From Balanoglossus misakiensis (Eukaryota; Hemichordata), in assembly GCA_040954595.2 (NCBI GenBank), contig CM082598.2:4650001-4714000 (forward strand): a stretch of DNA of 64,000 bases. The letters are read 5' to 3'. Below the pieces are notes generated by a model. It did not search any database and was not told the origin of the DNA. It saw nothing but the letters and a program-made list of their open reading frames with translations. This document shows positions 1 to 11,827 of this stretch, in pieces. Every line of letters starts with the position of its first letter. Position 1 is the stretch's first letter. The position numbers and the translations under genes were made by a program.

Positions 1-420
1 TGCAGAAGTGGAATTATTATGCTATGTGCATCCTAACAGCTGTGTGCACTAACCCAGAATGCAGATTTTTTTGACCGCCAACGTGCGAAAAATTTGCAAT
101 AGTGCATGCAATAATGGGATGAACTATTCCATATGACATGTCCAGTTTGACAACTTTTTCAATCCTCCATATAGCTGTCTAAAGGCAAATTCTCAGAAAT
201 ATGGAAACAAAAGATTTTCACTATTGTTATATTTTTGTACATTGTTTCTTAATTTTATGTGTTAACTCCAAAATACGCTATTTAAATTTGTACTGGTATG
301 TTAAACTAAACTCAAATTTAGTAATTTATATATTTACTACCGGTATTTGTATCCATCTATCTATCTCCTATATCATTATGAGTGTGACCAACCAATAAGA
401 TGCAGAAATATGTTATTTAA

Positions 421-561
421 GCAATAAAACACCCCCAGCCATGGTATACCACGAGATTTTGACCAGTTCACGACATATACGCACGAGCGATAGCGAGTGC
501 GTATATGGAGTTGAACTGGTCAAAATCGAGTGGTATACCATGGCTGGGGGTGTTTTATTGC
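421..561. mobile_element. 141-bp fold-back hairpin element
   Basis: The outer 50 bases at each end are reverse complements with two mismatches (ends GCAATAAAACACCCCCAGCC and its complement). An inner pair (CATATACGCAC/GTGCGTATATG) continues the stem to a loop of about 12 bases near 491. Non-autonomous fold-back element, or source of a long hairpin RNA. Confidence 0.75.
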
Positions 562-562
562 T

Positions 563-731
563 ATTATATTATGCCAGTATATTGAAACTTTGCATAAAAC
601 ATTTTAAAAAGGCATTTTCTTTGACTATGATATATGACTGTGGTATATGGCTAATATATCACGGTCACGTGTCGTGTCTCGACCAATCAAATAGCGTGAT
701 TTACACCATCAATATACTGGTATAATATAAT
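563..731. mobile_element. MITE-like element with 23-bp terminal inverted repeats
   Basis: ATTATATTATGCCAGTATAT at the left end recurs as the reverse complement at the right end (23 bp with one mismatch). The interior of about 120 bp has no coding capacity. It begins two bases after the previous hairpin, so one may have inserted beside or into the other. Confidence 0.6.
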
Positions 732-1983
732 TCCTTCTTATGACATACTTTTCCACCAAATTAGCATCAACATGTAAGTGTGGGTTGATTACTACTTCAT
801 CACCAATATACCTCAGACAAACTAAATTTGTATTATTATCATTATCATGGCTGGACCACCTACAGTTTGTGTGAAGATAATTAATTTGGTCAGGGTCAGT
901 CTACAATAGCTTGTATGACATATCATTTATTTATTTTTAATCGCCATGACTCCAACAGCCTATACATCAGTGTGACAGATACATGTAATTAATATATTAT
1001 AAATTATCATGGGGTCAGTCTGTTTTAACAGCGTCTAATAATCTGAATCATCTTTGGGTCAGAAATCCAATTTAAACTGAAATTCATCAAATCACTGAGG
1101 TTTTAGTATATATTTGTCATTTATTTGCTGTTGACAAACAAATTAGCGGTTACATATTTATGTAATAAAGCACTCAGATCACAACAAAACTAACATGTAC
1201 CATGTACACATGTTTTTATAAAACTAATTTACTATAAAAAGATTAGGAAAGTCAAGGTTTATATGAATGTGTTGTAAATATACCATGTGCATGTTTTGAG
1301 CTGCTATTATGCTTGTTTTTGTGTCATGCATTTTGGTGAATTAATAGACTACCACGAGTTTAACATGAGTTTGAATATGAGTTTGACATATGGGTGAGAA
1401 GATATAATTATATGAAGGTAAGGGACATGTCTTTTAATTAGTCCTTCACTAATATACCATACTCTGAAGACTTGATTAACTCTGTTAACTCATCTAAAAC
1501 TGAAACAATATTACACTGTCATAAAAATTACTCATAGAATCAGCTAACAAAAGCAGACATCTCTATAATTGGATTCATTGAACTCATTAAAAAATGAATT
1601 TTATGAAACTATTATGCTTTCACAGTTGTCTTTTCAATACAGTAATTAAATAATTAATTAAAATGAAATTAGAACTGACGGTTGTTCAAATAAGGGCTAA
1701 TAAATTAATTATTGCTTGACTTCATTCTCAGATAATTCATGTCTGACAGACATGGCATCTTTCCATGTATTTATTTCCAGATCATAGAAATGACATTTCA
1801 TGTAGTTCACAGTCACGGCAATTTCGTTCAATATTCACACACTGCATTCTAATTTATTTCACAGATGCACAGGGATGATGCACTGGCCTGGAGGTTCCAC
1901 GATTCAATTTGGTTTGGGATATCTCTCCCATTGCCAGCGGGTTTTTGGCAACTGATCAGTATGCGGTGACTGACTGGGGGAAA

Positions 1984-2200
1984 TACTGTAGTACAGGTTA
2001 TTTTCGCGAGCAATAAATTTTCGCGAAATATGCGAGAGCCAAAACAAAACCGTGAAAATAAAAAGTCGCGTAAAATGTTTTTCGGATATAACGATGCAGT
2101 AAGTGAAATAAAAGAACGCGAAAGTTAATCCTCGTGTAACAGTTGCCTGTTTTGATATCGCGAAAATTCACTGTCGCGAAAATAACCCATTTTACAGTAC
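1984..2200. mobile_element. TTTTCGCG-family MITE, copy 1
   Basis: Ends TACTGTA...GGTTATTTTCGCGA and TCGCGAAAATAACC...TTTACAGTA are inverted repeats. The interior carries further TTCGCGAAAT and GCGAGAGCC blocks. Non-coding. The same element recurs at 3.66, 5.90 and 14.50 kb. Confidence 0.75.
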
Positions 2201-3663
2201 AGGGCACTCTTGTGTGTAACGGTTATGATGAAATAGGAGCGCTGACTATCCTTGATGCTATTTTTCATTATTATTTCAGCTTTGCCTGCAGGTGACATCA
2301 CTAAGGCACTTTACAGCTTAGATTTAATACCAAGTTCATTCAGCAACTGAACATAAGGTTTTGCCCTTTCACTGCACAAAAAGGTATCAGTTCCATTTGT
2401 GTTAAATAGTGAACGTACTGTAAAAGCATTAATGTTTCACTGCGTTTCAATTTCACTTTTTTCGCAGTTCGATATAATCCTCTGAATTAAATCCAAGTGA
2501 AATGTAACATAACAAAAGAACTGTTTCACAGCCAAATCCATGAATTTAAAACCTAGTGAATGTGCCCCAAACATCAAAACACAGAAATGAAATCCTAGTA
2601 GAAATGAATAGAAAGCCCCATATGCATGAGAATCTATGGTTGATCGGAATGAAAGGTTAATGAATTGAAGTTTCTGCTCAGTTACATATGATATATAGCC
2701 TTGGTAGTTAAAATATCAAGACATCATTTGTGTGACATTTTAAGCATAATGGGTTCAAACCTCCCAAAAATAGATCAAAGTGATTTATCATCAAAACCCT
2801 TGTCGGCAAATAAGAGTAGCACCTTAAGATGTGAGCGCACATTTCTTCCCATGGAATTAGGGTTCCATTTGCTGTATCTCTGGGCTATTTTGTTAGTCAC
2901 TGTATCTGTTAATATACTGAATAATATGATTTTTTTATGTGTCTATCGTTATGACTTTGTTCATATTTTTTTTCCATAGTGATAAATTTGTTTATATTTT
3001 GTTTCCATAGTGAATCATAACATTGGTTTAATTTACCAGAACCTAATTTTCACTGGGCAGAAACACAGAGGTGACCTTTACATTGCATAGATTAGTTTAG
3101 TTTCTTCACAGATGTGCATTGAATTTTTATTTTCACTGTCAATTGTACCAGTTTCATTTATATATATCACGGTCACTACAGGAGTGACAGTGTATATACA
3201 AATTACAATGGATTTTCATATTTAGGCTCATTTAATTTCACAGTTAAAATTGAACTTGCTGGTGTATATATCTTTCCCTGACATGTACCAGCACACATGA
3301 AAAGGCAACATATAAGCTAGATAATCCTACAATCACGGCCACAGCTGCTATATCCTTTTGTACTATGGTATTAAGGTAGGGGACCAGTGCGTGGGATCAC
3401 ATTCTATACAACATGTAGAGTTTTGAGAAAATGCTGTGTGGTATATTCATTGTCATTTTCACAAAAGTTGCCACAAGAAAAGCTGTATCCAATGATATTA
3501 TATCTCTGTTTGATTGTTTTGATATGATGGGCCAGGAAAATTAGAGGGAGGAGTGTTCTAGTAATAATCACTAATATGATGTATTTTAGACCTTGTATAG
3601 TTGAAAAAAGAATAATGTGGATTCATAGCGGTATTAAAGATAATATATAAAATATAGTTTGGC

Positions 3664-3877
3664 ATACTGTAAAACACTTTATTTTCGCGAGTCAAAATTT
3701 TCGCGATATCAAGAGAGGCCACTGTTTCGCGAGTATTAATTTTCGCGTTCTCTTATTTCATTCACTGTATCGTTATCTTCAAAAAAAAATTACGTGACTT
3801 TTTATTTTCACGCTATTTTGGCTCTCGCGTATTTCGCGTAAATTTATTGCTCGCAAAAATATAGTGTTTTACAGTAT
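3664..3877. mobile_element. TTTTCGCG-family MITE, copy 2 (inverted orientation)
   Basis: Ends ATACTGTAAAACACTTTATT and GTGTTTTACAGTAT. The internal GAGAGGCCACTG and CGCGTTCTCTTATTTCATTCACTG blocks are the reverse complement of those in copy 1, so this copy is in the opposite orientation. Confidence 0.72.
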
Positions 3878-4473
3878 TGCCATTTAAATTGTCCAAAAAT
3901 AAATGACATTTTACAATGAACTGTTCGTCCTGACGCTGTGCAACACAGATCTGACACAGCATGGACATTGTACGGTTTTACTTCTAAGTTCGAGTTCAGG
4001 TAAATGCCACGAAACATAACACAAACAGGAAACTAGTCACACTTACTGACAGTAACACCTTATACAATGCAAACACTAGTATCAAAACTGTTGACATTAA
4101 TAATGATGGACAGCTAATTTAAAAAGGTCATGCTATGCATCTAAAATATTCAATGGAATTTGTTACTGCACTTCAAACGACATGATTAATGATCTGGGAC
4201 GGATTTTCGCCGCAAGCAGACCGACGTTTCAAACCTGACACTAGGGACAGCTAGCGCTAAATATATTTTACAACAATTTTTAATTGCTTTTTCCATTCCA
4301 TCAGTGAAATTAAATTCCTGTGACAGAGTACATGATGGGGTTGTAGATTTCTTTCAGCGTTGTGTACATATTATGGTATCTCACATTTTTCGTTGTTTAC
4401 AAAGTCAAAAGTGACTGACTTGCTGTTGATCAAATATGAAATGCTAGTAATAATCAAATGGGCAATGCAAGCC

Positions 4474-4814
4474 ATCTCTCTCTGGCTGCCCTTTTTTCCA
4501 TTAATTATGTTTGATACAAGACACTGTTTATATTAATGTACATGTGGATATGTAGTGAATCAATGTTCAACAACACACACCTTCCATCCTGCTTGTAGAC
4601 ACGAGAGTGGAAAAAAACTTGCCAAAATGAATAATCGGTCTCTACCATTTATTCATTTTGGATGAGTTTTTACTCTCATATCATACAAGCAGGATGGAAG
4701 TTGTGTGTGGTACAAAGTTGATTCACTACATATACACATGTACATTAACATAAACAGTGTCTTGTATCAAACATAATGAATGTAAAAGGGCAGCGAGAAA
4801 GAGACTTTGTCCCT
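4474..4814. mobile_element. long fold-back element, copy 1
   Basis: About 340 bp in which the two halves are imperfect reverse complements: CTTCCATCCTGCTTGTAGAC pairs with CAAGCAGGATGGAAG, GTTTGATACAAGACACTG with CAGTGTCTTGTATCAAAC. The centre is AAAATGAATAATCGGTCTCT. No coding capacity. A second copy is at 8.45 kb. Confidence 0.78.
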
Positions 4815-5902
4815 ATAAGCTGAATTAAAAGCTGGACAGATTTAATATCAAGTGTGTAAAATTTTAAAACTGAGTTCCATCACAGAATGGGCAGGTTTAC
4901 CCGGATATTAAAGCTATAATGTCTCCAATATTTAAGGTTGTATGTTTTAATGAGTACACCCAAACTGTAAATTTCCTTTTCAATTAGGCACACAGCGTTT
5001 GAGATATCTGCGTCCAACATGACTTTCTCAAGTTAGAATCATTGACCCGATAATTGAATTCTGTAACACCAAGGAAAAATCAGAATTCACAATTTTCCAA
5101 TTTGTTAAAGAGTTGACTTTTCCAAGGTTGATGACTTGGAGGCAGTGAATAATTAAAACATGGTATAAATAAAAATTCATTATTAATAAGGACAGGATAA
5201 TTATGCTCTCATTCAATTATCAAGAGCAAATTTACAAGTTTTGGCAATATTTTCAAAGTTAAGAGCCAGAATATGCATATCGGAGATCTATCGCTTATTA
5301 AGCCATTTTCCAGCATGGAATTTTCCATCACAGAATTTTGCCATAAAACCCTGAAAAGAAAATATTGTGTAACTGAAATCGTTTTTTAATGGCAAAATGC
5401 CACATGCTGGAAATATTTTATTTCACGAGAAATAATGACGTAACCACAATGATTTTATCATCATAACTTTCAAAGCGTGATTTACACAGCATGTCTGCAA
5501 GTGAAAACTTTTTTCAGATAAAAAGGAATTGTGGTTGTGAATCTAAAACTCTTCAATACATACATATTTCAAAGCCTCTTAAAATCTAAATAGGTCTTTT
5601 CAACATTTTCTTTACATGTAAATGTAGCAAATGGGCACAGCTGCAGAATTCTCATCATTATTATTTGTTTCTTGCACATTGATGTGATTGGAGTTTCAAT
5701 TCTTATCAAAATTTGCAAAATCAAAGAGAGGGGCCCCTTGCAGTGTTCTTGCTTATTCAATAATTGACAAAAACTATGAAAATAAAGATGAAAAAAGAAA
5801 ATCTGACGTAACACATACCACATGTATTGAAACCATACGCAGCACTTAAAAATGCATCAGACTATCAGCTTTGTTAAATAGACGGTTAATCTGTGGTAGT
5901 AT

Positions 5903-6076
5903 TACTGTAAAACAGGAAATTTTCGCGAACAATACATTTTTGCAAACTACGTGTAATAATGCTGATAACAATGCAGTGAAATACGAGAACGCGAAAATTA
6001 ACAGTTGCGTAACAGTTGCCTCTTTTGATATCAGGTAAATTTTCTGTCGCGAGAATTTCCCGTTTTACGTACAGTA
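5903..6076. mobile_element. TTTTCGCG-family MITE, copy 3 (shortened)
   Basis: Ends TACTGTAAAACAGGAAATTT and CCCGTTTTACGTACAGTA. About 40 bp shorter inside than the other copies but with the same GAACGCGAAAATTA and AACAGTTGCCTCTTTTGATA segments. Confidence 0.7.
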
Positions 6077-6419
6077 TATTTCACTGGTTTCAGATATAAG
6101 AGTGGATCACTGCTGATATATGTACCGTACAATATGCCCATTGTCAGCTGCCCTTGGTGTTGTAATTGGAACAACTCACATTTAATTGTTGCTATATTTT
6201 GCCATTTAAAGCGCGTAGCTCGTCTCACACGCATGTAATTTAATATTAGCACCCCAGGGACGGATTCTCAGAAAAAATGACAGCCCTTCAACCTTCCAAT
6301 TCTTTGCAATATTTTAAGTGGTGAGGAGCCATTTTCAAAATATTAACGGCAAAAACAGGGTGTTCACCATCTTGTTTTCATAAAAATAGCTACTTTGAAT
6401 TTTCTCTATAGATTTTAAC

Positions 6420-7100
6420 ACAGACATTGGTGGCCATTTTGAATTTCAAATATACAATTATAGTTATATGTTGACAGATGTGCAAAACCAACATGCGCCA
6501 ATATTAAAACAGGAACATATATGCTGGACAATATCCTGATGCAGTAAAACCTTAATTTAAAAAAATACTGACATGCAAAGTAAGCAATTTCTGTTTTATT
6601 TGACCAAATATATTACTAAACTGTAAGCATTTAATTCATATTGCAATACCAAATGTTTGTTCAATGATATATTATGTACATAATACATATTGGCATCTTT
6701 AGTTTAATTTATGAGTGAGTAAATCTAATTTATTTTAGTTCTCAAATATTATCAAAGTTTCTATGGATATCCCTCAGATTTTAATTACTTGTCTTAGCTT
6801 TAAAAAGGACCATTCTCCATGTTTTTGCTTTGACTGTAAATTGTCAAATCTGTAAATACACATACACAATGAAAATGTATCTTGACAGACGCGCAAAACC
6901 CAAATGCACAGATATTAAAAACTAACATATGTTGAACACTACCCTTGTGAAGTAAAAAACTCAAATTTAACTACTGATATACTAAGCAAGCAACTTCTGT
7001 TGTGTTTGACCAAATGCTACTTTACTGTATACATTTAATATTATATTGCAAAATCAAAATATCACGCAATGATCTATTACAATATTGATGCAAATAGACA
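6420..7100. repeat. diverged tandem duplication, unit about 410 bp
   Basis: TGACAGATGTGCAAAACC at 6472 and TGACAGACGCGCAAAACC at 6883 head two collinear units 411 bp apart, sharing further blocks (for example CATTTAAT...ATATTGCAA). A fragment of the unit (ATGCACAGATATTAAAAACTAACATATG) reappears at about 9660. Confidence 0.6.
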
Positions 7101-7391
7101 TAAAACGTCTGCATCATTTTTGTGGACATTGCAATATTGGATTGCTTAAAACCTGACCATCTGCTACATGGGAAAAATGCACAGGGGAATTCCTGTTAAA
7201 TTTTCAATAAGTATTGACACATTCACATTGGAATAAATAAAACCTGTTCTTGGATGAGACAACCAGGTTATCTCAATTATATCAGACTTGAAAATACATA
7301 ATGGCTATAATATACCGGTATGTGGAAATGCACAAGGTATATGTGTACACAGGGTGCTTTACCTCTTAAGTTTTGTCTGTGCTTGCTTGTT

Positions 7392-7484
7392 TATTTGTTT
7401 GTCTGTTTGTTTGTTTGTTTGTTTGTTTGTTTGTTTATGTGCAATTTGTTGATATATGTTAAAGAGTCAATAAAGATCTTTGCT

Positions 7485-7545
<61 letters not shown>

Positions 7546-7546
7546 G
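7392..7546. repeat. microsatellites (TTTG)n and (TCTA)n
   Basis: A (TTTG) tract at about 7393-7437 is followed by a (TCTA) tract at about 7485-7545, then a CT-rich and G-homopolymer stretch. The overlapping serine/tyrosine-isoleucine ORFs are products of the repeat. Confidence 0.9.
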
Positions 7547-8217
7547 TCTATATCTGTCTGTCTCTTTCTCTCCCTCTCTCCTGTGGGGGGGGGGGAGACA
7601 GACAGATATGGAAACGAGAGAGATCTTATAAGCTAAAATATAGCCACACTAAACGTCTCTTATGGCAGGATTGACCTGATTGACAACTTGACAAGGGTCA
7701 CCGGAGGGTTGTAAATTAAAAAGTGTGTGTGGCCTCAGACTATACACCCACATCCACTGTGATGATTGATGTTAACCCAAAGGTCCCATCAACAACACTT
7801 TTCAATGGTTAATCATATTATTATGTACGCTTTCTTGGCAGGAGCCAATTGATTTCATTCATTTCAGAAGACGGTTCTTATATCAGATATATTGTACTAG
7901 TTCTTTAAAAGATTTCACTAAATTTCTTATTTTGTTTTAATACATCTTAATCATTCTTACATTAGAGAAGTTCAGCAATTGACTTTTTCTAATCACTGCA
8001 CATTTATGCATAAACTGTTCATTGTGTTATAGACTGCCTATGATTGTGTTAAAAATCGTAAATATCGCTGTCAGTGTTCAAATACCACCTCAGGCCATCT
8101 TTGGTAGCCTGGCAGTGTTTAATCGGGTGGAGACTTCAACTTTACTGTGTGGCTGTGCTGACCTCAGCAATTAACCTGTTCTGGAAGACCTGTTTAGAAT
8201 TTGAACCATGAATTAAA

Positions 8218-8345
8218 GCGATACAGTCACCTCTAATTTCCATATGCCCATATATGGTTAAAGGGCCTGGGTATATCTTCAAATGAACATGTGACATAAT
8301 TATGTGCCACCACCCAAAAGTCTGTGATTGGATAAATTTCAACAA
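8218..8345. repeat. dispersed repeat (ACAGTCACCTC family), copy 1
   Basis: GATACAGTCACCTCTAATTT, CCCATATATGG and CTGTGATTGGATAAAT are shared with copies at 14.20 and 50.28 kb. Confidence 0.55.
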
Positions 8346-8447
8346 CAAAAACGACAATTATTACTTCAAAAGCGTTTTCTCGAAATTCCACAATACAGAT
8401 TGTGATTATACCACACACTACCTTTGGGTAGTCCTCTACATTAAACT

Positions 8448-8784
8448 AGGGACAAAGTCTCTCTCTCTCGCTGCCCTTTTCTCATTAATTATGTTTGATA
8501 CAAGACACTATTTGTGTTATTCTACATGTAGATATATAGTGGATGTATAGTGACCGCACACAACTTCCATCCCACTTGTAGACATGAGAGTGAAACACTC
8601 ACCAAAATGAATAATCGGTCTTTACCGTTTATTCATTTTGGCAAGATTTTTACTCTCATATCCTACAAACCGGATGGAAGTTGTGTGTGGTGGAACGTTG
8701 ATTCACTATATATCCAGATGTAGAATAACATAAATGGTGTCTTGCATCAAACATGGAAAAAGGGCAGCGAGAGACTTTGTCCCT
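8448..8784. mobile_element. long fold-back element, copy 2
   Basis: AGGGACAAAGTCTCTCTCTC at the left end pairs with GAGAGACTTTGTCCCT at the right. The interior matches the copy at 4.47 kb, including the centre AAAATGAATAATCGGTCTTT. The clean AGGGACAAAGTCTC end defines the element border better than copy 1 does. Confidence 0.78.
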
Positions 8785-10038
8785 TTAAATTCCAGATCAT
8801 GTTTTCCAGACATTAAACCCACATTCCTTTGTACAAAGTTTCAGCATCGATGACACACTGACGTTTGCCACAATACCGGCCTTCAGAACAGTCTCCATTT
8901 CCTCCTTTCAATTTAAAAGATATTAAAATTGTTGCAAATAAAACGCTCAGATTACAGACACTGACTTGCACCGGTTTGACGCTAATTTGACAGACTTTGC
9001 ACCATGTGGCCTGTGTGTAATGTGAGCCCCACGTCACTCTTGTAACCACGGCGATGAAAAACAAGCTCTCTTGATTGTAGATAATCCCGATGATTATTTG
9101 GTAATGTGAATCTTACCGCTGAATGCGAGGTTGTGATTGTCACGTCCTTCAATCAAGATGCTGCTGTCAATGCTAGCATTGCAATTAAATCGACTAGATT
9201 TTTTGTTAGATCAATCACATAAGTGCTGGAATAAAATTTCAAATGAAATAGCATATTTTCGTGCCTGTACATGCAGTTCATTGTTGTGCTCTAGCTTAGA
9301 AACATTCTGACAGGTGACTTGCTGTTGTTGTTGTTGTTGAAAGCTGAAATGCACTTTGTTAAAGTGAAGGGGTTGTCGCGTGGCTGTTGTTTGTTTATAA
9401 ACATTACAATTCATCCATAAATCCCTCAAATAAGATAATTCTTAGAATGAACGAAGCAGGCAACCATAGCGTAGACTGGGCATGACAGCAACTGAAGATC
9501 CTAGTAGGTCGTGGCGACTGCAGTGGGGTTTGTGCTAGTATGGGAGGACATATATCAAGGGGGACACCCACGCGGCGCGACGACCCCTTCCCTTTAAGGG
9601 TGGTACCAAGGTAAACAAAAACAGTAGTAGAAATCTCAGACAAAAAAAGGAAAACCCAAATGCACAGATATTAAAAACTAACATATGAAAACAATCAAAT
9701 GTCTCTGCAGCCTTTAAAATACTTCTCATCACTTCCTTTCAGGCCCAGTGAAGATCAGTGATAGCTATACACATCTATCAACATCGAAAAACGTCTTAAT
9801 ACGAATTTACCACAGACGATATGGACTATTATTCTCGCTAACCACACATAACCAAGCAGCATCACTTGAGGACACAATCAATGATGAACACTTCCCATTT
9901 GGAGCAAAGCAGTAATTCACATAAAACAATATATCTCTTGCACACTATATTTATTATAAGGCCACTGTTGTTTTGTGACTGAATAAGAAGAAATGCTATG
10001 ACTTCAGTTCAATGAACTAACAAGGATGTTAAAATACA

Positions 10039-10057
10039 CCCCCCCCCCCCCCCCCAA
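10039..10057. repeat. poly(C) tract
   Basis: Run of about 17-18 C followed by A-rich DNA. Likely length-variable. Confidence 0.85.
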
Positions 10058-10449
10058 AATAAAAAAATAACATCACCAAAACTGTTGTTTTCAAAAACAT
10101 GCAATAAAAAGGCAGGTATTTGACCCATTAATTTACTGAAATATTGCATTTTGGATTTTTTTTCTTTTTCCTGATATTTTTGCTAGTCAGTACCAATTTC
10201 CTCAGGCTAAATAGAGTACATTTCCTGACAACTTGTGGAATTTTATATCTGATAAAGACTTCATTTGGAGACGAATTGTAGTCAGCAAATTTAATCATGG
10301 TTTGATCAATTTGAGCTTAAAGGTGTAAAATGCATTCATCCATTGACTGCCATTGTACTTTTTGTATAAGCCCCATGCCTATGCCATTGAAGAAATACTA
10401 TTGACCCTTCCCAGTCAGGGTCCCAGTTCCACGAGTTATTTTTCAAATT

Positions 10450-10544
10450 TTAACCCTTTCACCACCATGGTTCAGTCCAAATCTATTGTTTTCTATGGTA
10501 AAATTGGACCTCTATACAGAGGGAAATGGGGGTAAAAGGGTTCA
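10450..10544. mobile_element. TTAACCCTTTCACC-family short repeat, copy 1
   Basis: About 95 bp starting TTAACCCTTTCACCACCATGG, with a middle reading CAAATCTATTGTTTTCTATG, and ending in a degenerate inverted copy of the start (GGTAAAAGGGTT). Tandem with the next copy. Confidence 0.65.
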
Positions 10545-10564
10545 ACAAATATATATTTTTCAAA

Positions 10565-10659
10565 TTTAACCCCTTCACCACCATGGTTTGGTCCAAATCT
10601 ATCGTTTTCAATGGTAAAATTGGACCTCTACAGCGAGAAATGGGAGTGAAAGGGTTAAA
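10565..10659. mobile_element. TTAACCCTTTCACC-family short repeat, copy 2
   Basis: Starts TTAACCCCTTCACCACCATGG and ends GTGAAAGGGTTAA, giving a clear terminal inverted repeat. Lies about 20 bp after copy 1. Confidence 0.65.
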
Positions 10660-11638
10660 CAAAATATATCAGTTTAAAGCTATTGATATCATTTAAAATT
10701 AATGATACACTTTTTTGAATGAATGTGAACTAAACAAATTGTCAATAAATCTACTGATAAAAAAATTCATGTTTGTATAACTGACAGAAATGAAAGACTG
10801 CAAACAAACCCTGAAGGAATCAAGCAGACAGAGAAATTGACTGATCTGCTTTTTCTGTATTAGGGTTAAAGGTCATCTAGTTGGCAAACAAATAAAAAGG
10901 GTGTTTGGTACATTTTCATTGCTTATTAAAATAAAACCAAACGTGTAAATCTAGGGCAGATTAAAAAAGGGGGCGTCTGTCTGTTATTAGATTAAAACTG
11001 AAATTCACGACAGCGAATAATAAACATACAGCTACACGTATATCACCTGGATACGCTGCGATATGTAAAACTGAGGTGGATTTTATTTACCTTACACTGG
11101 TTGATAGGAAACTATGGTTTGCAGTACCGTTGCGTACACTCATAATTTGCACTGGCTTTTAAAATTTACGGGTATACTTCCATTAATTGTGAATCGCGAA
11201 AATTTTACTGCGTGAAAGGGGCCCCTACATTTTCCCTGAAAACTGTTGAATTGAGTGGGAGTATCAATTATAATCACATGCAGTGGATGTCGAGATGCAG
11301 TAGACGTCTGTGTTGAAGACGAAAACTGCAAACCGCATATACAGTAATTGTGCGTGTATGTATGTATACACAGCGTGTGTTGTCAGGGAGCGGAGTTGTC
11401 AATTTTCTACTGACCTGAATTGAATCCGTGGAATTCCGAGTGCGAGGATACGAAGTCGTTGTAATTATCGGCGGAATGAAACCCAATCTCAGAGTCTGGC
11501 TTTGCGTCCGTCCGGAGAAGCTCGCTGATGATGTAGGTGTCGGCCGTGTGAATATAAACACTAGCTGCGAAGAGAGACCGGGATACGATGTGTGTGCCTT
11601 CACCAGCCTATTCCCAGTACTGAGGAGACGCCGTCACC

Positions 11639-11827
11639 ATGACAGACCCGGGTGTATACAACTGCAATGGAAAAGATGCGGAGATACAGTCACGCAGATT
11701 CCTGTATTCCGTCAACAAAGAGAGAGAACGCCGGACCCAGCTTCCTGTACTCTCAAACCAAGGCTGTCACCTCAAACGCAGCACAGCGATGCCATCGCAG
11801 CTCAATGTCAAAATTACTCAAAGCTAA
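11639..11827 (+). CDS. possible small ORF, 62 residues
   Basis: The start has a near-ideal animal context (CGTCACC-ATG-A) and lies in a locally GC-richer island (about 11.4-11.9 kb) unlike the AT-rich DNA around it. The product begins MTDPGVYNCNGKDAEIQSRR and has no recognised domain, signal peptide or membrane segment. Overlapping frames are also open, which fits a promoter or CpG-rich 5'UTR as well as a coding exon. Confidence 0.22.
   Translation: MTDPGVYNCNGKDAEIQSRRFLYSVNKERERRTQLPVLSNQGCHLKRSTAMPSQLNVKITQS

Larger units (their letters stand above)
732..11400. other. gene-free AT-rich interval with mobile elements
   Basis: Apart from the MITEs, fold-back elements, tandem duplication and microsatellites listed, I see no exon with credible splice signals, no RNA gene and no recognised protein. 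ORFs here are under 105 codons with no recognised domain. A short (TTG)n tract near 9320-9340 causes the poly-Gln ORF on the minus strand. Confidence 0.6.

Noticed and set aside
7320-7674. ORFs with runs of CLFV and YLSI
   Set aside because: They translate (TTTG)n and (TCTA)n microsatellites.
9211-9429. Poly-glutamine protein on the minus strand
   Set aside because: The Gln run comes from a short (TTG)n tract; the rest has no coding signs.
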